From the NCBI GenBank assembly GCA_012729535.1, contig JAAYCY010000030.1, positions 26,069 to 90,068 of the forward strand: a stretch of DNA of 64,000 nucleotides. The letters run 5' to 3'. This document shows positions 1 to 9,353 of this stretch, piece by piece. Position numbers and translations under genes: made by a program. The notes beneath the pieces are model-generated. The model worked only from the letters and a program-made list of their open reading frames with translations, made no database searches and had not been told where the DNA came from. Numbering within the stretch: position 1 is the first letter of the stretch; each line of letters opens with the position of its first letter. This DNA is from Methanomicrobiales archaeon. Lineage in GTDB: Archaea; Halobacteriota; Methanomicrobia; Methanomicrobiales; Methanospirillaceae.

Positions 1-163
1 CCTGAACGAATACTCCATTCATCCTGAGTTCAGTAAGTGCTTTCGCAGAAGACATATCCACAATGGTGTATGTAATCTGTCGATTTAAGAGAAATTCCTT
101 TAGTATTTCACAACGTGGACAAAATTCCAGAGTGTATACGATAATGCCTGCCCCTTCAGCCAT
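1..163 (-). CDS. Glutaredoxin-like protein, partial (C-terminus off the window)
   Basis: The minus strand is open from an ATG at 163 to the window edge, giving about 54 residues. The fragment starts MAEGAGIIVYTLEFCPRCE and so has the beta strand followed by a C-P-R-C redox motif at residues 15-18 that is typical of glutaredoxin and thioredoxin folds. A GTG at 172 is in frame and could be the true start. It is divergent from thpR. The family catalyses thiol-disulfide exchange; the partner here is unknown. The remainder of the protein, including the cis-Pro loop, lies outside the window, so the assignment rests on the N-terminal motif only. Confidence 0.6.
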   Translation of the reverse strand, partial: MAEGAGIIVYTLEFCPRCEILKEFLLNRQITYTIVDMSSAKALTELRMNGVFVQ

Positions 164-326
164 ATTGATCACTGGTACCGTAATTGTGTAATGGTATGTA
201 TCTGATTGATATTTCATTGCTATCTTCAGGGGCCCCTGGAAACCCACCAGCCCTTAAAAGTGTTTATCTGTATACAAAGCGAAGCAAAGATCCTTATTCT
301 ATGAAAAAGAGAAATTATGCCACAGA

Positions 327-878
327 ATGGTTCGTCTTTTCGTTGCAATTGATCTTCCTGATGACATCCGTGACCAGTTAAGGGTAGTTCAGGACAGCGT
401 GCGTTCTAGCAGGTCCCGCCTCACGCTGGTTGACCGGGAGTCAATGCATATTACCCTGAAATTTCTCGGAGAAGTACGTGGTTCACATCTCACCATGATT
501 ACTGAAATGTTACAGACGATTGAGATTTCCCCTTTTTCACTTGAAATGGGATTGATAGGTACGAATAGCAACAAAGCACCCCGGATTGTATGGGCTGAAG
601 TAAATGATACGGGACAATGCAGAAGTTTGGCAGAGATGATCGATTCAGCTCTTGTCACCCTTGGGTTTGAACCTGAAAAACGTAAATTTAAACCTCATAT
701 TACAATAGCCAGGGTCAGACAGTTTCATGAGTCCCTTTTTGAAGCTGTTGCATTTGTTGCCTCGTCATGTTCCGGAACAATCCCTGTGAGTGAATTCATT
801 CTGAAAAAAAGTGAACTTACTTCGAATGGTCCGATATATACTAATATTCTTACAGTTCCTCTTCGGGTGCGAGTATGA
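327..878 (+). CDS. thpR: RNA 2',3'-cyclic phosphodiesterase (2'-5' RNA ligase family)
   Basis: This 183-residue protein of the 2H phosphoesterase superfamily has the two catalytic HxT motifs, HITL at residues 41-44 and HIT at about 124-126. The length is normal for archaeal and bacterial ThpR/LigT. The family opens 2',3'-cyclic phosphate ends of RNA and can reversibly join tRNA halves; the cellular role in archaea is not settled. The ATG at 327 directly precedes the conserved strand RLFVAIDLP. The stop overlaps the start of the CCA-adding enzyme gene by 4 bases (ATGA), so the two are surely co-transcribed and likely translationally coupled, which fits a tRNA-end maturation unit. Confidence 0.93.
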   Translation: MVRLFVAIDLPDDIRDQLRVVQDSVRSSRSRLTLVDRESMHITLKFLGEVRGSHLTMITEMLQTIEISPFSLEMGLIGTNSNKAPRIVWAEVNDTGQCRSLAEMIDSALVTLGFEPEKRKFKPHITIARVRQFHESLFEAVAFVASSCSGTIPVSEFILKKSELTSNGPIYTNILTVPLRVRV

Positions 879-2278
879 CTTTTTCCGACCTGGAGCTTCA
901 TGTTTTAACAGAAATTCGTCCGACAGAGGATGAACTTGACCGAATGTATGCCATTGCAGACCAGCTCATGTTAGATATCAGGGAATCTGGAAAGGCAGAA
1001 GGAATGATGGTCGGTTCGGTTGCACGCAAGACCTGTGTGCATGGTGATCGGGATCTTGATGTATTTATGCTCTTTGATCCTTCTCTTCCCCGTGAGGATC
1101 TTGAGCATGAAGGTCTGTCTCTTGCATGGAGTATTGCAAGTAAGTATACTGATATAATAAAGGAAAAATATGCAGAGCATCCATACCTGAATGCGACTAT
1201 TGATGATCTAGATGTAGATCTTGTTCCCTGCTACAAAGTTCAGGAAGCGACAGGGATTCAAAGCGCTGTTGACCGGACTCCTTTTCATAACCGTTACATA
1301 AAGGCAAGAATAGAATCTTATACTGACGATGTTCTTCTTCTCAAACAATTTGTGAAAGCAGGTGGTGTGTATGGTTCAGACCAGATGACTGAGGGATTTG
1401 CGGGGTACTTATGTGAACTGCTTATCCTCCATTGTGGAGGTTTTCATCAGTTGCTTAACACAGCCGCAAAATGGAAACCTGGAATATTCATAGACATTGA
1501 GCAGCATGCTGCCAAGCGATTTGATGAACCAATGGTTGTCATCGATCCTGTTGACCCATGCAGGAATGTTTCGGCTTCAGTATCTGAAACAAGGCTGCTT
1601 GAATTTATAGAACTCTGTCAGGGGTATCTGAAGTCTCCATCCAAATGGTTTTTCTACCGGCCACCTATCTGTATTCTGACTACAGAAGAAGTACAGGCAC
1701 TGGTATCCGGAAGAGAATCGGCATTTATCGCAATCATCTTTAAAACTCCACCGTATATTGAAGATATCGTAGTCCCCCAACTCCGGAAAAGTCTTCACAC
1801 CTTAAATGATCTGCTTAGACGTAATGAGTTTGTAGTTGCCCGTGCAGATACCTGGATGCTTGAAGACCGGTGTATGCTTCTCTTTGAACTCCTGGTGGAT
1901 ACGCTGCCGGCAATACGGTTTCATGCCGGCCCGCCTGTTACCTCTACAGTAAATGCCCAACGGTTTATTGAAAAATATCTTCTTTCAGAAAGCATATTCG
2001 CGGGCCCGTTTATCCGGGAAGGGAAGTACGGAGTGGAACTTCCCCGGCGCTTTAGAAGGGCTGTGGATCTCCTCTCGTCATCAGAGGTATTTTCCACTGC
2101 TCTTGGAAAACATGTAAAGTCTGCCATGAGTGATGAATTTTCCGTATATTATGGTATTGAATGTTGGCAACCTGGTTTTGAACCATTCATCAGCGAGTTC
2201 CTTCAGAAGAGTTCGCCACTTGTCAGGATACGAAGGGCTGAAGCCAGGTCATCGCAATCATTGTTGGAAACTATTTAG
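875..2278 (+). CDS. cca: CCA-adding enzyme (archaeal class I tRNA nucleotidyltransferase)
   Basis: This 467-residue protein adds or repairs the CCA end of tRNAs using CTP and ATP. The nucleotidyltransferase motif starts with GS at residues 47-48 and has D60-x-D62 (in RDLDVF). The third carboxylate lies in the DVDLVP stretch near residue 115. Length and motif order match archaeal class I enzymes. Notably, the tRNA-Leu gene in this window does not encode CCA, so the enzyme is needed. The start codon overlaps the thpR stop. The next gene follows 8 bases after the stop, so the operon may continue. Confidence 0.95.
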   Translation: MTFSDLELHVLTEIRPTEDELDRMYAIADQLMLDIRESGKAEGMMVGSVARKTCVHGDRDLDVFMLFDPSLPREDLEHEGLSLAWSIASKYTDIIKEKYAEHPYLNATIDDLDVDLVPCYKVQEATGIQSAVDRTPFHNRYIKARIESYTDDVLLLKQFVKAGGVYGSDQMTEGFAGYLCELLILHCGGFHQLLNTAAKWKPGIFIDIEQHAAKRFDEPMVVIDPVDPCRNVSASVSETRLLEFIELCQGYLKSPSKWFFYRPPICILTTEEVQALVSGRESAFIAIIFKTPPYIEDIVVPQLRKSLHTLNDLLRRNEFVVARADTWMLEDRCMLLFELLVDTLPAIRFHAGPPVTSTVNAQRFIEKYLLSESIFAGPFIREGKYGVELPRRFRRAVDLLSSSEVFSTALGKHVKSAMSDEFSVYYGIECWQPGFEPFISEFLQKSSPLVRIRRAEARSSQSLLETI

Positions 2279-2286
2279 GTGTACAG

Positions 2287-4035
2287 GTGAAACCCGCTAG
2301 TATGTTCGCTTCCCGTTCTCTCCTTTTTTGGCTCATCCTGTCTGTTATAATCTGGACTCCGGTTATGTCTGCACAGACGGATGACCTGATTTCTGATGGG
2401 AATGCTTTCTATGGACAAGGGATGTATGAGGAAGCGATAGATGCTTTTGAGCATGCCATTGATCTGGATCCTTCGAACGCAGCGGCCTGGTACAATAAAG
2501 GTGTCTCTCTTTATAAACTCGGACAGACTGATGAAGCAATAGCCTCGTATGAAGTTGCAATCGGACTTGATCCCCGTAATTCTGACTATTGGTACAACAA
2601 AGGTAATGCCCTTTTAAGCAAAGGGCTGCTAAATGAAGCATATGCTGCTTATGATGTGGCAATTCAACTTGATCCCTATGATGTTCAGGCCTGGATGGCG
2701 AAGGGAAATGTGCTCTCATCCCAGCAGCAATATGAAGAAGCAATCCGTGCATATGACGCCGCAATACAGATTGCCCCAAATAATGAAGAAACATGGTTTG
2801 CCAAGGGTAATGCTCATTACAACCAGGGTAACTACAAAGAAGCGGTTTCGGCGTACGAGGTAGCCTTACAAAGGAACAGCAAGGACAGTAAAGCCTGGTA
2901 CAACAAGGGCAATGCACAATATAACCTGGGGGATCTGAACGGTGCGTTGAAAAGCTACGAGATGGCCCTTGCATATAATCCCAAAGATGCTGTTGCATTT
3001 ACAAATAAGGGGATGGCCCTTGCAGACTTGAAGAAATATGAGGAAGCAATTGACGCATACCAGGATGCGATAAACCTTGATGTTACAGACCTGAAAGCAT
3101 GGACTTCACTTGGACAGGTATACACGACCCTGAAGGAGTATGATAATGCCGTTAAGGCATTCCAGATGGCCTTAAAACTAAACAAAACTGATTCATCCAT
3201 CTGGAAAAATATTGGTGATGTACTGATGCTTGAGAAACGGTATGATGAAGCATTGGCTGCGTATGAACAGGCTATAGCCTTAAATCGCAAGGATACCGGA
3301 GGATGGGTTGGGAAAGGTAAAGCACTGGCCAGTCTGTCACGGTATAAAGAAGGGCTTGGTGTTTTTGAGATCGCCTGTGCTATGGAGCCCCAGTATACCT
3401 CTGCATGGGTGGGAAAAGGAGATTGCCTTTCCGGCCTTGGATTTACTAATGAAGCTGATATTGCTTATGAATCAGCGCTCCAGCTTGATCCAAGGAATAG
3501 CGTAGCGCTTGCAGCGAAAAGTAAAAACCTGATATCCCTGGGTGATTCAGACACCGCTCTCAGCTCATTACAACTCGCAATTATTGCCGATCCCATGAAT
3601 ATTGGATTAAAAAGCAGGTTGGTTGAAATTTATGAGAAAAAGGGCAATTACCAGGATGCTCTTGCAATATGGGATTCGCTGGAATCGGATATGGCCGATC
3701 CAAACCTGGTCAGAAAGGGCAGAGCGTTGACCCTGGTCCGTGCAGGACGGGTACAGGATGCATTAAACCTGTATCATGACGTTTTGTCTGAGGATACGGG
3801 TTCTGGTATGCTGTTTGAACAGTACGGGGATGTGCTTTCCCTGGCAGGAGATTCGGTGAACGCTGAAAATGCTTATCGGAAGGCCATGGAACTACAACCA
3901 AATCTCACTGGTATTGCCCTGAAGATCCAGACTCTTGAATCGATGAAGAACAAGACTCCTCTTGGAGTCCCGGTAATATTATGTGCGTTATTAATTGGGC
4001 TCTGCCACATTTATATCCGAAGAAGTGACCGGTAA
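2287..4035 (+). CDS. Exported TPR-repeat protein with C-terminal membrane anchor
   Basis: The protein has 582 residues: an N-terminal signal segment (hydrophobic residues about 12-28, ending near VMSAQ), then roughly 14 tetratricopeptide repeats of 34 residues over residues 33-555, and a final hydrophobic helix (about 562-576) followed by RRSDR. Repeats carry the usual W-YNKG, A-Y and LDP signature positions. TPR arrays act as protein-binding scaffolds; this one should face the outside of the cell, tethered at its C-terminus. The start is a GTG 8 bases after cca, preceded by a weak AGG. Its 3' end overlaps the convergent C11 protease gene by 45 bases. The binding partner is unknown. Confidence 0.85.
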   Translation: MKPASMFASRSLLFWLILSVIIWTPVMSAQTDDLISDGNAFYGQGMYEEAIDAFEHAIDLDPSNAAAWYNKGVSLYKLGQTDEAIASYEVAIGLDPRNSDYWYNKGNALLSKGLLNEAYAAYDVAIQLDPYDVQAWMAKGNVLSSQQQYEEAIRAYDAAIQIAPNNEETWFAKGNAHYNQGNYKEAVSAYEVALQRNSKDSKAWYNKGNAQYNLGDLNGALKSYEMALAYNPKDAVAFTNKGMALADLKKYEEAIDAYQDAINLDVTDLKAWTSLGQVYTTLKEYDNAVKAFQMALKLNKTDSSIWKNIGDVLMLEKRYDEALAAYEQAIALNRKDTGGWVGKGKALASLSRYKEGLGVFEIACAMEPQYTSAWVGKGDCLSGLGFTNEADIAYESALQLDPRNSVALAAKSKNLISLGDSDTALSSLQLAIIADPMNIGLKSRLVEIYEKKGNYQDALAIWDSLESDMADPNLVRKGRALTLVRAGRVQDALNLYHDVLSEDTGSGMLFEQYGDVLSLAGDSVNAENAYRKAMELQPNLTGIALKIQTLESMKNKTPLGVPVILCALLIGLCHIYIRRSDR

Positions 4036-5253
4036 CATATCTTTTTTTTCACTGCACTTGTCAAGATACCTGCTGATAAATTTGTCCCAGGCTGGGGTGA
4101 TAAATGCACTTTCCCGGTAATAGTCATAAAAGAGCGGGTTTATCTGAACCGGAGAGAGAACAGCAATTCCATGTGCTCCCGGGACTCTTTCATCATGTCT
4201 GGCAACTACAACAGTTCGGTTTATCCCTTCAATAACACCATCTGCAGAATCTGAAATATAGGGTACTTTACGCTTAATGGTTTCTGCGAAATTATACAGG
4301 TCCATGGTTGCTTCAGAAAGATCTCCTGATCCGGTTAGTCCGAATTGTTGGGTATCAGATAACGCTTCTTTAATAATCCGACATCCTTCATCTGTGCCAG
4401 CCAGAGCATGGAGATCTTTTGCAAATCTTTCTAGTTGTAATGTCAGAAATCCAGCATCCTTTAGATAGAGAAGAGATATGGTTTTTCCCTGCCTCTCGTT
4501 ATTCATGTAATTTTTGAATAACTCTTTTGCGTGTTCATCTGCTTTAGCATTCGGGTTTTGCCCGAGATATGATATCCAGGGTTTATACGGCCAGCCTTCT
4601 GCCGGTTCTGACTCCTCACTGGTAATGGCAAAATGTGCAAAGGGAGAGAGTGCTGATACCATTTCCAGGCATCCCATAAGGCATGAATCAAATCCAATAA
4701 GCTCAATTTCAGGCCCAATTTCAAGAGAGGTGGTTAATTCCCCAATTGTAAGTCCATCGTCATCATGATTCTGATCAAACAGCATCCCGGTATATGCCTG
4801 GCCATGGCCGATAAAAATGAGAAAAACGCGGGTATAATGGTGATTTTCCCGAAGGTATGAGAGGTAAAACTGAAGAGTTTTTGGATCACCCATGCTTGCA
4901 CCCGGGAGGTGAATCGTGAATGAATTATCGTCTCCGAGTATTCTATTTGAAAGATCAGCTTTTAGATCATCCAGGTCTGCAATAGTCATCCCATGCCACC
5001 CGGGTTTGTCAGCACCACCATAAGCGGCAATTATGGTACAATTATCTGAAAAACAATTTTCTGCTCCCTTTACTATTTGAAAAAGATCCCTGGTGATAAG
5101 GCCGGATTCTTCAAGTGTACCACCTGATGCGTAGACTGCAATCAGGAGGGTACCTGATGTATCAGCAAATATCGGACAGGTTATGCCGTGACAGAGAACA
5201 AGAATAAAAAAAAATATAAGAGAAATTTTCTCCCTTTTCCCAGGAATTTTCAT
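3991..5253 (-). CDS. Clostripain-like cysteine protease (peptidase family C11)
   Basis: This 420-residue protein has a signal peptide (hydrophobic residues about 10-30, ending IFADTSG). The catalytic dyad of clan CD proteases is visible: histidine in FIGHGQAY and cysteine in GFDSCLMGCLEM, each after a hydrophobic strand. Family members cleave after Arg or Lys, and the protein should act outside the membrane. The C-terminus stops soon after the catalytic domain, while longer relatives carry an accessory domain. A piece resembling that accessory domain is encoded just upstream on the same strand (5272-5877, 18 bases apart). The 3' end overlaps the convergent TPR gene. Confidence 0.85.
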   Translation of the reverse strand: MKIPGKREKISLIFFFILVLCHGITCPIFADTSGTLLIAVYASGGTLEESGLITRDLFQIVKGAENCFSDNCTIIAAYGGADKPGWHGMTIADLDDLKADLSNRILGDDNSFTIHLPGASMGDPKTLQFYLSYLRENHHYTRVFLIFIGHGQAYTGMLFDQNHDDDGLTIGELTTSLEIGPEIELIGFDSCLMGCLEMVSALSPFAHFAITSEESEPAEGWPYKPWISYLGQNPNAKADEHAKELFKNYMNNERQGKTISLLYLKDAGFLTLQLERFAKDLHALAGTDEGCRIIKEALSDTQQFGLTGSGDLSEATMDLYNFAETIKRKVPYISDSADGVIEGINRTVVVARHDERVPGAHGIAVLSPVQINPLFYDYYRESAFITPAWDKFISRYLDKCSEKKDMLPVTSSDINVAEPN

Positions 5254-5271
5254 CTGTATGTTTTTCCGAAT

Positions 5272-5877
5272 TTATTCTTCCGGTTGAGACTTTTCTTCAG
5301 ATGTCGTTGTTTCAACTTCTATCTTAACAACTTCTCCCTCTTCTATCCAGAAGGTTTTCCATCCTGCGTAATTTCCAGGATTGTCATCATATTCTGCGTA
5401 CATGGCCTGGGCATATGTTCCATCCGGAAGAATATCATAGGTCAGAGTGGTGTTTTCAGTCACATTCATCTGTCCAATCTGAATCCATTCGCCTCCATCC
5501 GGATTATCTTCCAACAATTCCCATCCATAACTATACACGACATCTCCCGGGCCAAGTTCCAGGTTTTGTTTTGAAAACTGAATTGTCCCATTATCACGAA
5601 CGGTGTATTGTATTGCAACCAGCCTTTTTTCCCCTGTTCCAGGATTAATATAAATATTAAGGACTGCTGGCGTGTCCATGGATCCACTGACAAGGTCTAT
5701 TTCTGAGGTAAAAAGAAGGGAACCCTCGGGAACAACAGAATCAAAGGACATACCAATAAGGGCGTAATTTTCACTTTCAATATTATCCTGAAGGTAAAAC
5801 CATTTACCGTCCCAATCTGGAAGATTGTATTGTCCGTATTCATCCGGCTCAAGTAATTCATCTCCAAGAAGAATCAT
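5272..5877 (-). CDS. Probable detached or 5'-truncated accessory domain of a C11-type protease
   Basis: The first Met gives 201 residues with no signal peptide. The composition (WDGKWFYLQ, GDVVYSYGWELLEDN, many beta-strand stretches) resembles the beta-rich region found C-terminal to the catalytic domain in long clostripain relatives; this comparison is from memory. The frame stays open upstream of the Met to a stop at 5998-6000. The stretch immediately before it (about 5878-5931, reading LTDNRVSVYGEYYYSQDDQ) looks like genuine coding sequence but has no ATG, GTG or TTG start. Either translation starts at 5877, helped by AGGATG just upstream, or this is the tail of a gene whose 5' part was deleted at the ROK gene boundary. 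It ends with an acidic TTTSEEKSQPEE tail. Confidence 0.5.
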   Translation of the reverse strand: MILLGDELLEPDEYGQYNLPDWDGKWFYLQDNIESENYALIGMSFDSVVPEGSLLFTSEIDLVSGSMDTPAVLNIYINPGTGEKRLVAIQYTVRDNGTIQFSKQNLELGPGDVVYSYGWELLEDNPDGGEWIQIGQMNVTENTTLTYDILPDGTYAQAMYAEYDDNPGNYAGWKTFWIEEGEVVKIEVETTTSEEKSQPEE

Positions 5878-5930
5878 CTGGTCATCCTGGGAGTAATAGT
5901 ATTCTCCATATACCGATACTCTGTTATCGG

Positions 5931-6890
5931 TTAAGAAATATCTGGATGGAATACTACCATGCCTGCACCTATTAATGGTGCATCTCCATTCAGGGGACTA
6001 ATCAGGAATTTGGGAAGTTTTAGGTACCGGTCAGTATATGCGATTGCATCCTTGAGAAGTTCTGGATATTTCCTGATAACAGTCCCGTCAATGATGATGC
6101 ATTCCGGATCGTATGCCACAATTACCGCTGAAAGACCCCTTCCGTTAATTTTTGCCAGGGCATCTCGAAAATCATGATCTTTCTCTTCTTTTCTAAAAAT
6201 TCGTTCTAGTATTTCCGGTGTCTTTTCATTTCCATGAACAGGTATCTTATTCCTACTACACCATTTCTGGTAAAAAGTGGGAATTGCTCTCCCAGATGCA
6301 TATCCTTCCCAATGTCCATTATATCCGCAGGTACATGGGAATGAAAAGGTATTATCAACAGGAAAGTGCCCGATTTCTGCGGCATTCCCTCCTCTTCCCC
6401 TGATAATCCTGCCTCCGGTAAACACTCCTCCACCAATTCCAGTAGAGATGGTGATATATACAACATGGTTAAATCCCTGTGCCCCTCCTACAAGTACTTC
6501 ACCAAGCACGGCAGCCTGGCAGTCGTTTATAAGATGTACTGGATATCCTGTCTCTTCTTTAAGGATGCTGACTACCGGGACAGCATCAAAGGGGATATTG
6601 GGGGGGTGGTTTAGGATACCCGATTTTAAATCAACAGGCCCGGCAACAGCGACTCCTATTCCAGCCAGCTGGTACTCGTCACTGGTAAGTTCGGAAAATT
6701 TTTCCCCGATAATTTTTGGAATGTCTTCTGGCTGTCCATCCACCGGAGTTTTAAACCTGGCAACCCTGATAACTCCTCCCTCCTGATTGATTATTCCCAC
6801 CCTGGTATTAGTTCCCCCGATATCTGCCGCACCGGCAACCAGTTTCTTAAGTTTTTTCATAATATCCAAAGATGAATTCTGATTTTCCAT
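5931..6890 (-). CDS. ROK-family sugar kinase (glucokinase-like)
   Basis: This 319-residue protein has the N-terminal phosphate-binding motif DIGGTNTRVG near residues 23-32. The ROK zinc motif follows: EIGH, then C-T-C-G-Y-N-G-H-W-E at about 180-190, with His at a position often Cys, as in other archaeal members. The second phosphate motif is seen in ISTGIGGGVF. The family phosphorylates glucose or related hexoses with ATP; substrate cannot be read from sequence. In a methanogen this suggests internal glycogen or sugar turnover. It is divergent from the CPA2 antiporter gene, 41 bases apart, so the two promoters overlap. Confidence 0.88.
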   Translation of the reverse strand: MENQNSSLDIMKKLKKLVAGAADIGGTNTRVGIINQEGGVIRVARFKTPVDGQPEDIPKIIGEKFSELTSDEYQLAGIGVAVAGPVDLKSGILNHPPNIPFDAVPVVSILKEETGYPVHLINDCQAAVLGEVLVGGAQGFNHVVYITISTGIGGGVFTGGRIIRGRGGNAAEIGHFPVDNTFSFPCTCGYNGHWEGYASGRAIPTFYQKWCSRNKIPVHGNEKTPEILERIFRKEEKDHDFRDALAKINGRGLSAVIVAYDPECIIIDGTVIRKYPELLKDAIAYTDRYLKLPKFLISPLNGDAPLIGAGMVVFHPDIS

Positions 6891-6931
6891 GAAAAGAACC
6901 TAGTGGTAATGCGTGTAATTATATTGAGGTC

Positions 6932-8905
6932 ATGGAAGGACAAATAGCGTCACTTTTCACAGGAATTGTAGTAGTCTTCTTAATAGCGGTCCTTTTGCTG
7001 ATAATTTTATACCGGGTCAGAATTCCATCAGTTGTTGCATTTCTCATTGCCGGATTTCTGGCTGGCCCTTCCGGTCTTGGTCTGATAACTAACGAAGAAT
7101 CAATCAGTTTTTTTGCTGAACTTGGTGTTATTTTTCTCCTTTTTACGATAGGTCTGGAGTTTTCCGTATCACGCATTCTAAAAAGCAGAAGATTCGTACT
7201 GATTGGTGGTTTGGTACAGGTTTTCTCAACGATTGTCATCTGGACTGTTCTTATGCAGTTAACTGGTATGGACTTGTATCATGCATTTTTCTGGGGTATG
7301 CTGGTATCTCTTTCATCCACTGCAATTGTCATGAAAGTACTTGCTGACCGGATGGAAGTTGACAGCCCTCATGGCAGGGCAACACTTGGGATTCTCATTT
7401 TTCAGGACATTATTGTCATTCCCATGGTTATGATAACCCCGGTTCTTGCAGGAACAAGTGATTCAGATGTCTCGCTAATGAAACTGTTAATTGGAACATT
7501 CGTCATCCTTGCAGTGGTTTATGTTTCAGCGAGATACGTTGTTCCGTCCCTTCTGCTTCATGCAGCCCGTCTCAAAAACCGGGAAATGTTTCTGTTTATC
7601 GTGATGGGAACCTGCCTGCTGGTTGCTTTCCTCACCAGTGAATTTGGTCTTTCAATGGCCCTTGGAGCATTTCTTGCTGGTATCATAATATCTGAATCTG
7701 AATACAGCACTCATGCCATGTCCAGCATCCTCCCTTTCCGGGATCTCTTCACCAGTTTTTTTTTCATCTCTATTGGGATGATATTCAATTTCCAATATTT
7801 CATACAAAATCCATTGATTATTGCAGAACTGGTCCTCCTTGTATTTGGAGTAAAATATGCTACCGGCACACTTGCCGCTTTTTGTGCAGGACTTGCACCA
7901 AGAGCCTGTGTGCTAACCGGTATCTCTCTCTCCCAGGTGGGAGAATTCTCTTTTGTGCTTGCAACTACCGGAAATGCTCTTGGTTTTTTAGCCCAGGACT
8001 CTTTTCAACTCTTCCTGGATGTCTCGGTTGTGACTATGGGACTCGCCCCGATACTGATGGGGCTGTCAGGTAAGATAGCAACTCCTCTTTCCTCTCCGTT
8101 ATACCGAATCCTGCCGGATCGTCCGGAACAATCTGATTCTGAAGAAAAAGGACTGGAAAACCACATTATTATCGTTGGTTACGGGCTGAACGGACAAAAT
8201 GTGGCGAGATCTGCAGATATTGCAGGTGTCCCGTACCTGATTATTGAGATGAATCCTGATACTGTAAGGGAGGAGAGAAATAAAGGAAAAACCATCATGT
8301 ATGGAGATGCTGCCCAGTCAGAAATACTTAAGAAAGCAGGTATTGTAAAAGCAAGGGTAGTCGTTATTGTTGTGAATGATCCCTTCAGTACCCAGCAGAT
8401 AGTTCAGACTGTCCGGATGATGAATCCGGTTGTTCATATCATTGTCAGGACTAGGTACATGGGCGAGGTAACTACTCTCATGGAACTGGGTGCGGACGAG
8501 GTTATCCCTGAAGAATTTGAAACTGCTGTTGAGATTTTTACCCGAATTCTTCATACCTACCTGATTCCGGCAAGTGAAATTGAGCACCTGGTTGGAGAGA
8601 TTCGTGCAGGAGGGTACCAGATGCTTCGGAATATAAATACTCCCTCCTATTCTCTTGATGACATTAAAGTTCTGGTGCCTGATATCGAGATCCGGACCAT
8701 CAGGATCCCCGACAATTCCGGATACATTGGAATGCCTCTGAAGGAAACGATGATCCGGAGTAAATTCCAGGTCTCTATTGTTGCTATCCGAAGAGGCCAA
8801 CAGATGATAGTAAGCCCGGGTGGTGAGGAAAGTATCTGTGCCCAGGACTTGGTTATGGTTCTTGGAAGGCCTGAGAATATTCTTACTGCCTTCTCATCTG
8901 AATAA
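6932..8905 (+). CDS. CPA2-family monovalent cation/proton antiporter with TrkA domains
   Basis: This 657-residue membrane protein has about 12-13 hydrophobic segments in residues 1-385 (Na_H_Exchanger fold, including the GLEFSVSRIL and GAFLAGIIISES regions). A cytoplasmic TrkA-N Rossmann domain starts at about residue 410 (GYGLNGQNVARSADIAG), and a TrkA-C domain lies near 560-655. This is the KefB/KefC-like plan: K+ or Na+ movement coupled to protons and gated by nucleotide bound to the TrkA-N domain. The length is normal. The stop lies 4 bases from the stop of the convergent gene at 8910. Confidence 0.92.
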   Translation: MEGQIASLFTGIVVVFLIAVLLLIILYRVRIPSVVAFLIAGFLAGPSGLGLITNEESISFFAELGVIFLLFTIGLEFSVSRILKSRRFVLIGGLVQVFSTIVIWTVLMQLTGMDLYHAFFWGMLVSLSSTAIVMKVLADRMEVDSPHGRATLGILIFQDIIVIPMVMITPVLAGTSDSDVSLMKLLIGTFVILAVVYVSARYVVPSLLLHAARLKNREMFLFIVMGTCLLVAFLTSEFGLSMALGAFLAGIIISESEYSTHAMSSILPFRDLFTSFFFISIGMIFNFQYFIQNPLIIAELVLLVFGVKYATGTLAAFCAGLAPRACVLTGISLSQVGEFSFVLATTGNALGFLAQDSFQLFLDVSVVTMGLAPILMGLSGKIATPLSSPLYRILPDRPEQSDSEEKGLENHIIIVGYGLNGQNVARSADIAGVPYLIIEMNPDTVREERNKGKTIMYGDAAQSEILKKAGIVKARVVVIVVNDPFSTQQIVQTVRMMNPVVHIIVRTRYMGEVTTLMELGADEVIPEEFETAVEIFTRILHTYLIPASEIEHLVGEIRAGGYQMLRNINTPSYSLDDIKVLVPDIEIRTIRIPDNSGYIGMPLKETMIRSKFQVSIVAIRRGQQMIVSPGGEESICAQDLVMVLGRPENILTAFSSE

Positions 8906-8909
8906 CTGG

Positions 8910-9314
8910 TTATTCTTCACTGTCCATATAAGCCAATGCTGATTTATATGCACCTTTACCGGAAAAACGTCGTAATTCCTGCAGGTCATCTGATACGATG
9001 ATGATCGGCTGTAAATTATATACTACAAAAACCAGGTTGCAATGCCGGTACTCGCCAATAGATATTCCTTTTGGTAATGCGGATGCCGGGGTAAATGCAA
9101 GAATTTCATACCCCTCATCTCCTGGATTTTCCTCGAAGAAGTAATAAAAAACCTGCCATGCATTGAGAAGATCAGATGTGAGAATAGCATCTCTAATTTC
9201 CGGTGTGAGTGCATTAAGGCGTATTCTTATGCAGACAACATCCTCATCGCAGTCCTCTAGTATTTTATCAACAATTCGTGAGAGTTCTGCAAAAGGGACT
9301 GGTTCAGTATCCAT
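8910..9314 (-). CDS. Conserved hypothetical protein, 134 aa
   Basis: I do not recognise this family. The protein is soluble and acidic (starts MDTEPVPFAELSRIVDKIL, ends AYMDSEE) with predicted mixed alpha/beta content and no signal peptide or membrane segment. Two hydrophobic strands (HCNLVFVVYN and PIIIVSDD) near the C-terminus suggest a small alpha/beta domain. It lies downstream of the SIMPL gene on the same strand with 39 bases between, so they may be co-transcribed. Codon use is like its neighbours, and it has clear coding character in this frame. Confidence 0.65.
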   Translation of the reverse strand: MDTEPVPFAELSRIVDKILEDCDEDVVCIRIRLNALTPEIRDAILTSDLLNAWQVFYYFFEENPGDEGYEILAFTPASALPKGISIGEYRHCNLVFVVYNLQPIIIVSDDLQELRRFSGKGAYKSALAYMDSEE

Positions 9315-9319
9315 ATAAT

Positions 9320-9338
9320 AGGTTTTACCTGAAAACCT
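9320..9338. repeat. Short inverted repeat between SIMPL gene and hypothetical gene
   Basis: AGGTTTT and AAAACCT form a 7-bp perfect stem with a 5-base loop in the 39-base gap between two minus-strand genes. It could be a weak attenuator. The minus-strand sequence after it is not a clear U run, so a terminator call is not secure. Confidence 0.3.
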
Positions 9339-9353
9339 AAAAATAGAAGGCGG

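Noticed and set aside
2363..2998. Long 211-residue ORF on the minus strand inside the TPR gene
   Set aside because: It is an antisense shadow of the repeated TPR coding sequence, with an odd Cys/His/Arg composition and no family signature.
6277..6786. 169-residue plus-strand ORF inside the ROK gene
   Set aside because: It mirrors the ROK coding frame on the other strand; composition is Pro-rich shadow with no start signal.
8318..8800. 160-residue minus-strand ORF inside the CPA2 antiporter
   Set aside because: Antisense shadow of the TrkA-N/C region; composition and codon use do not fit the neighbours.
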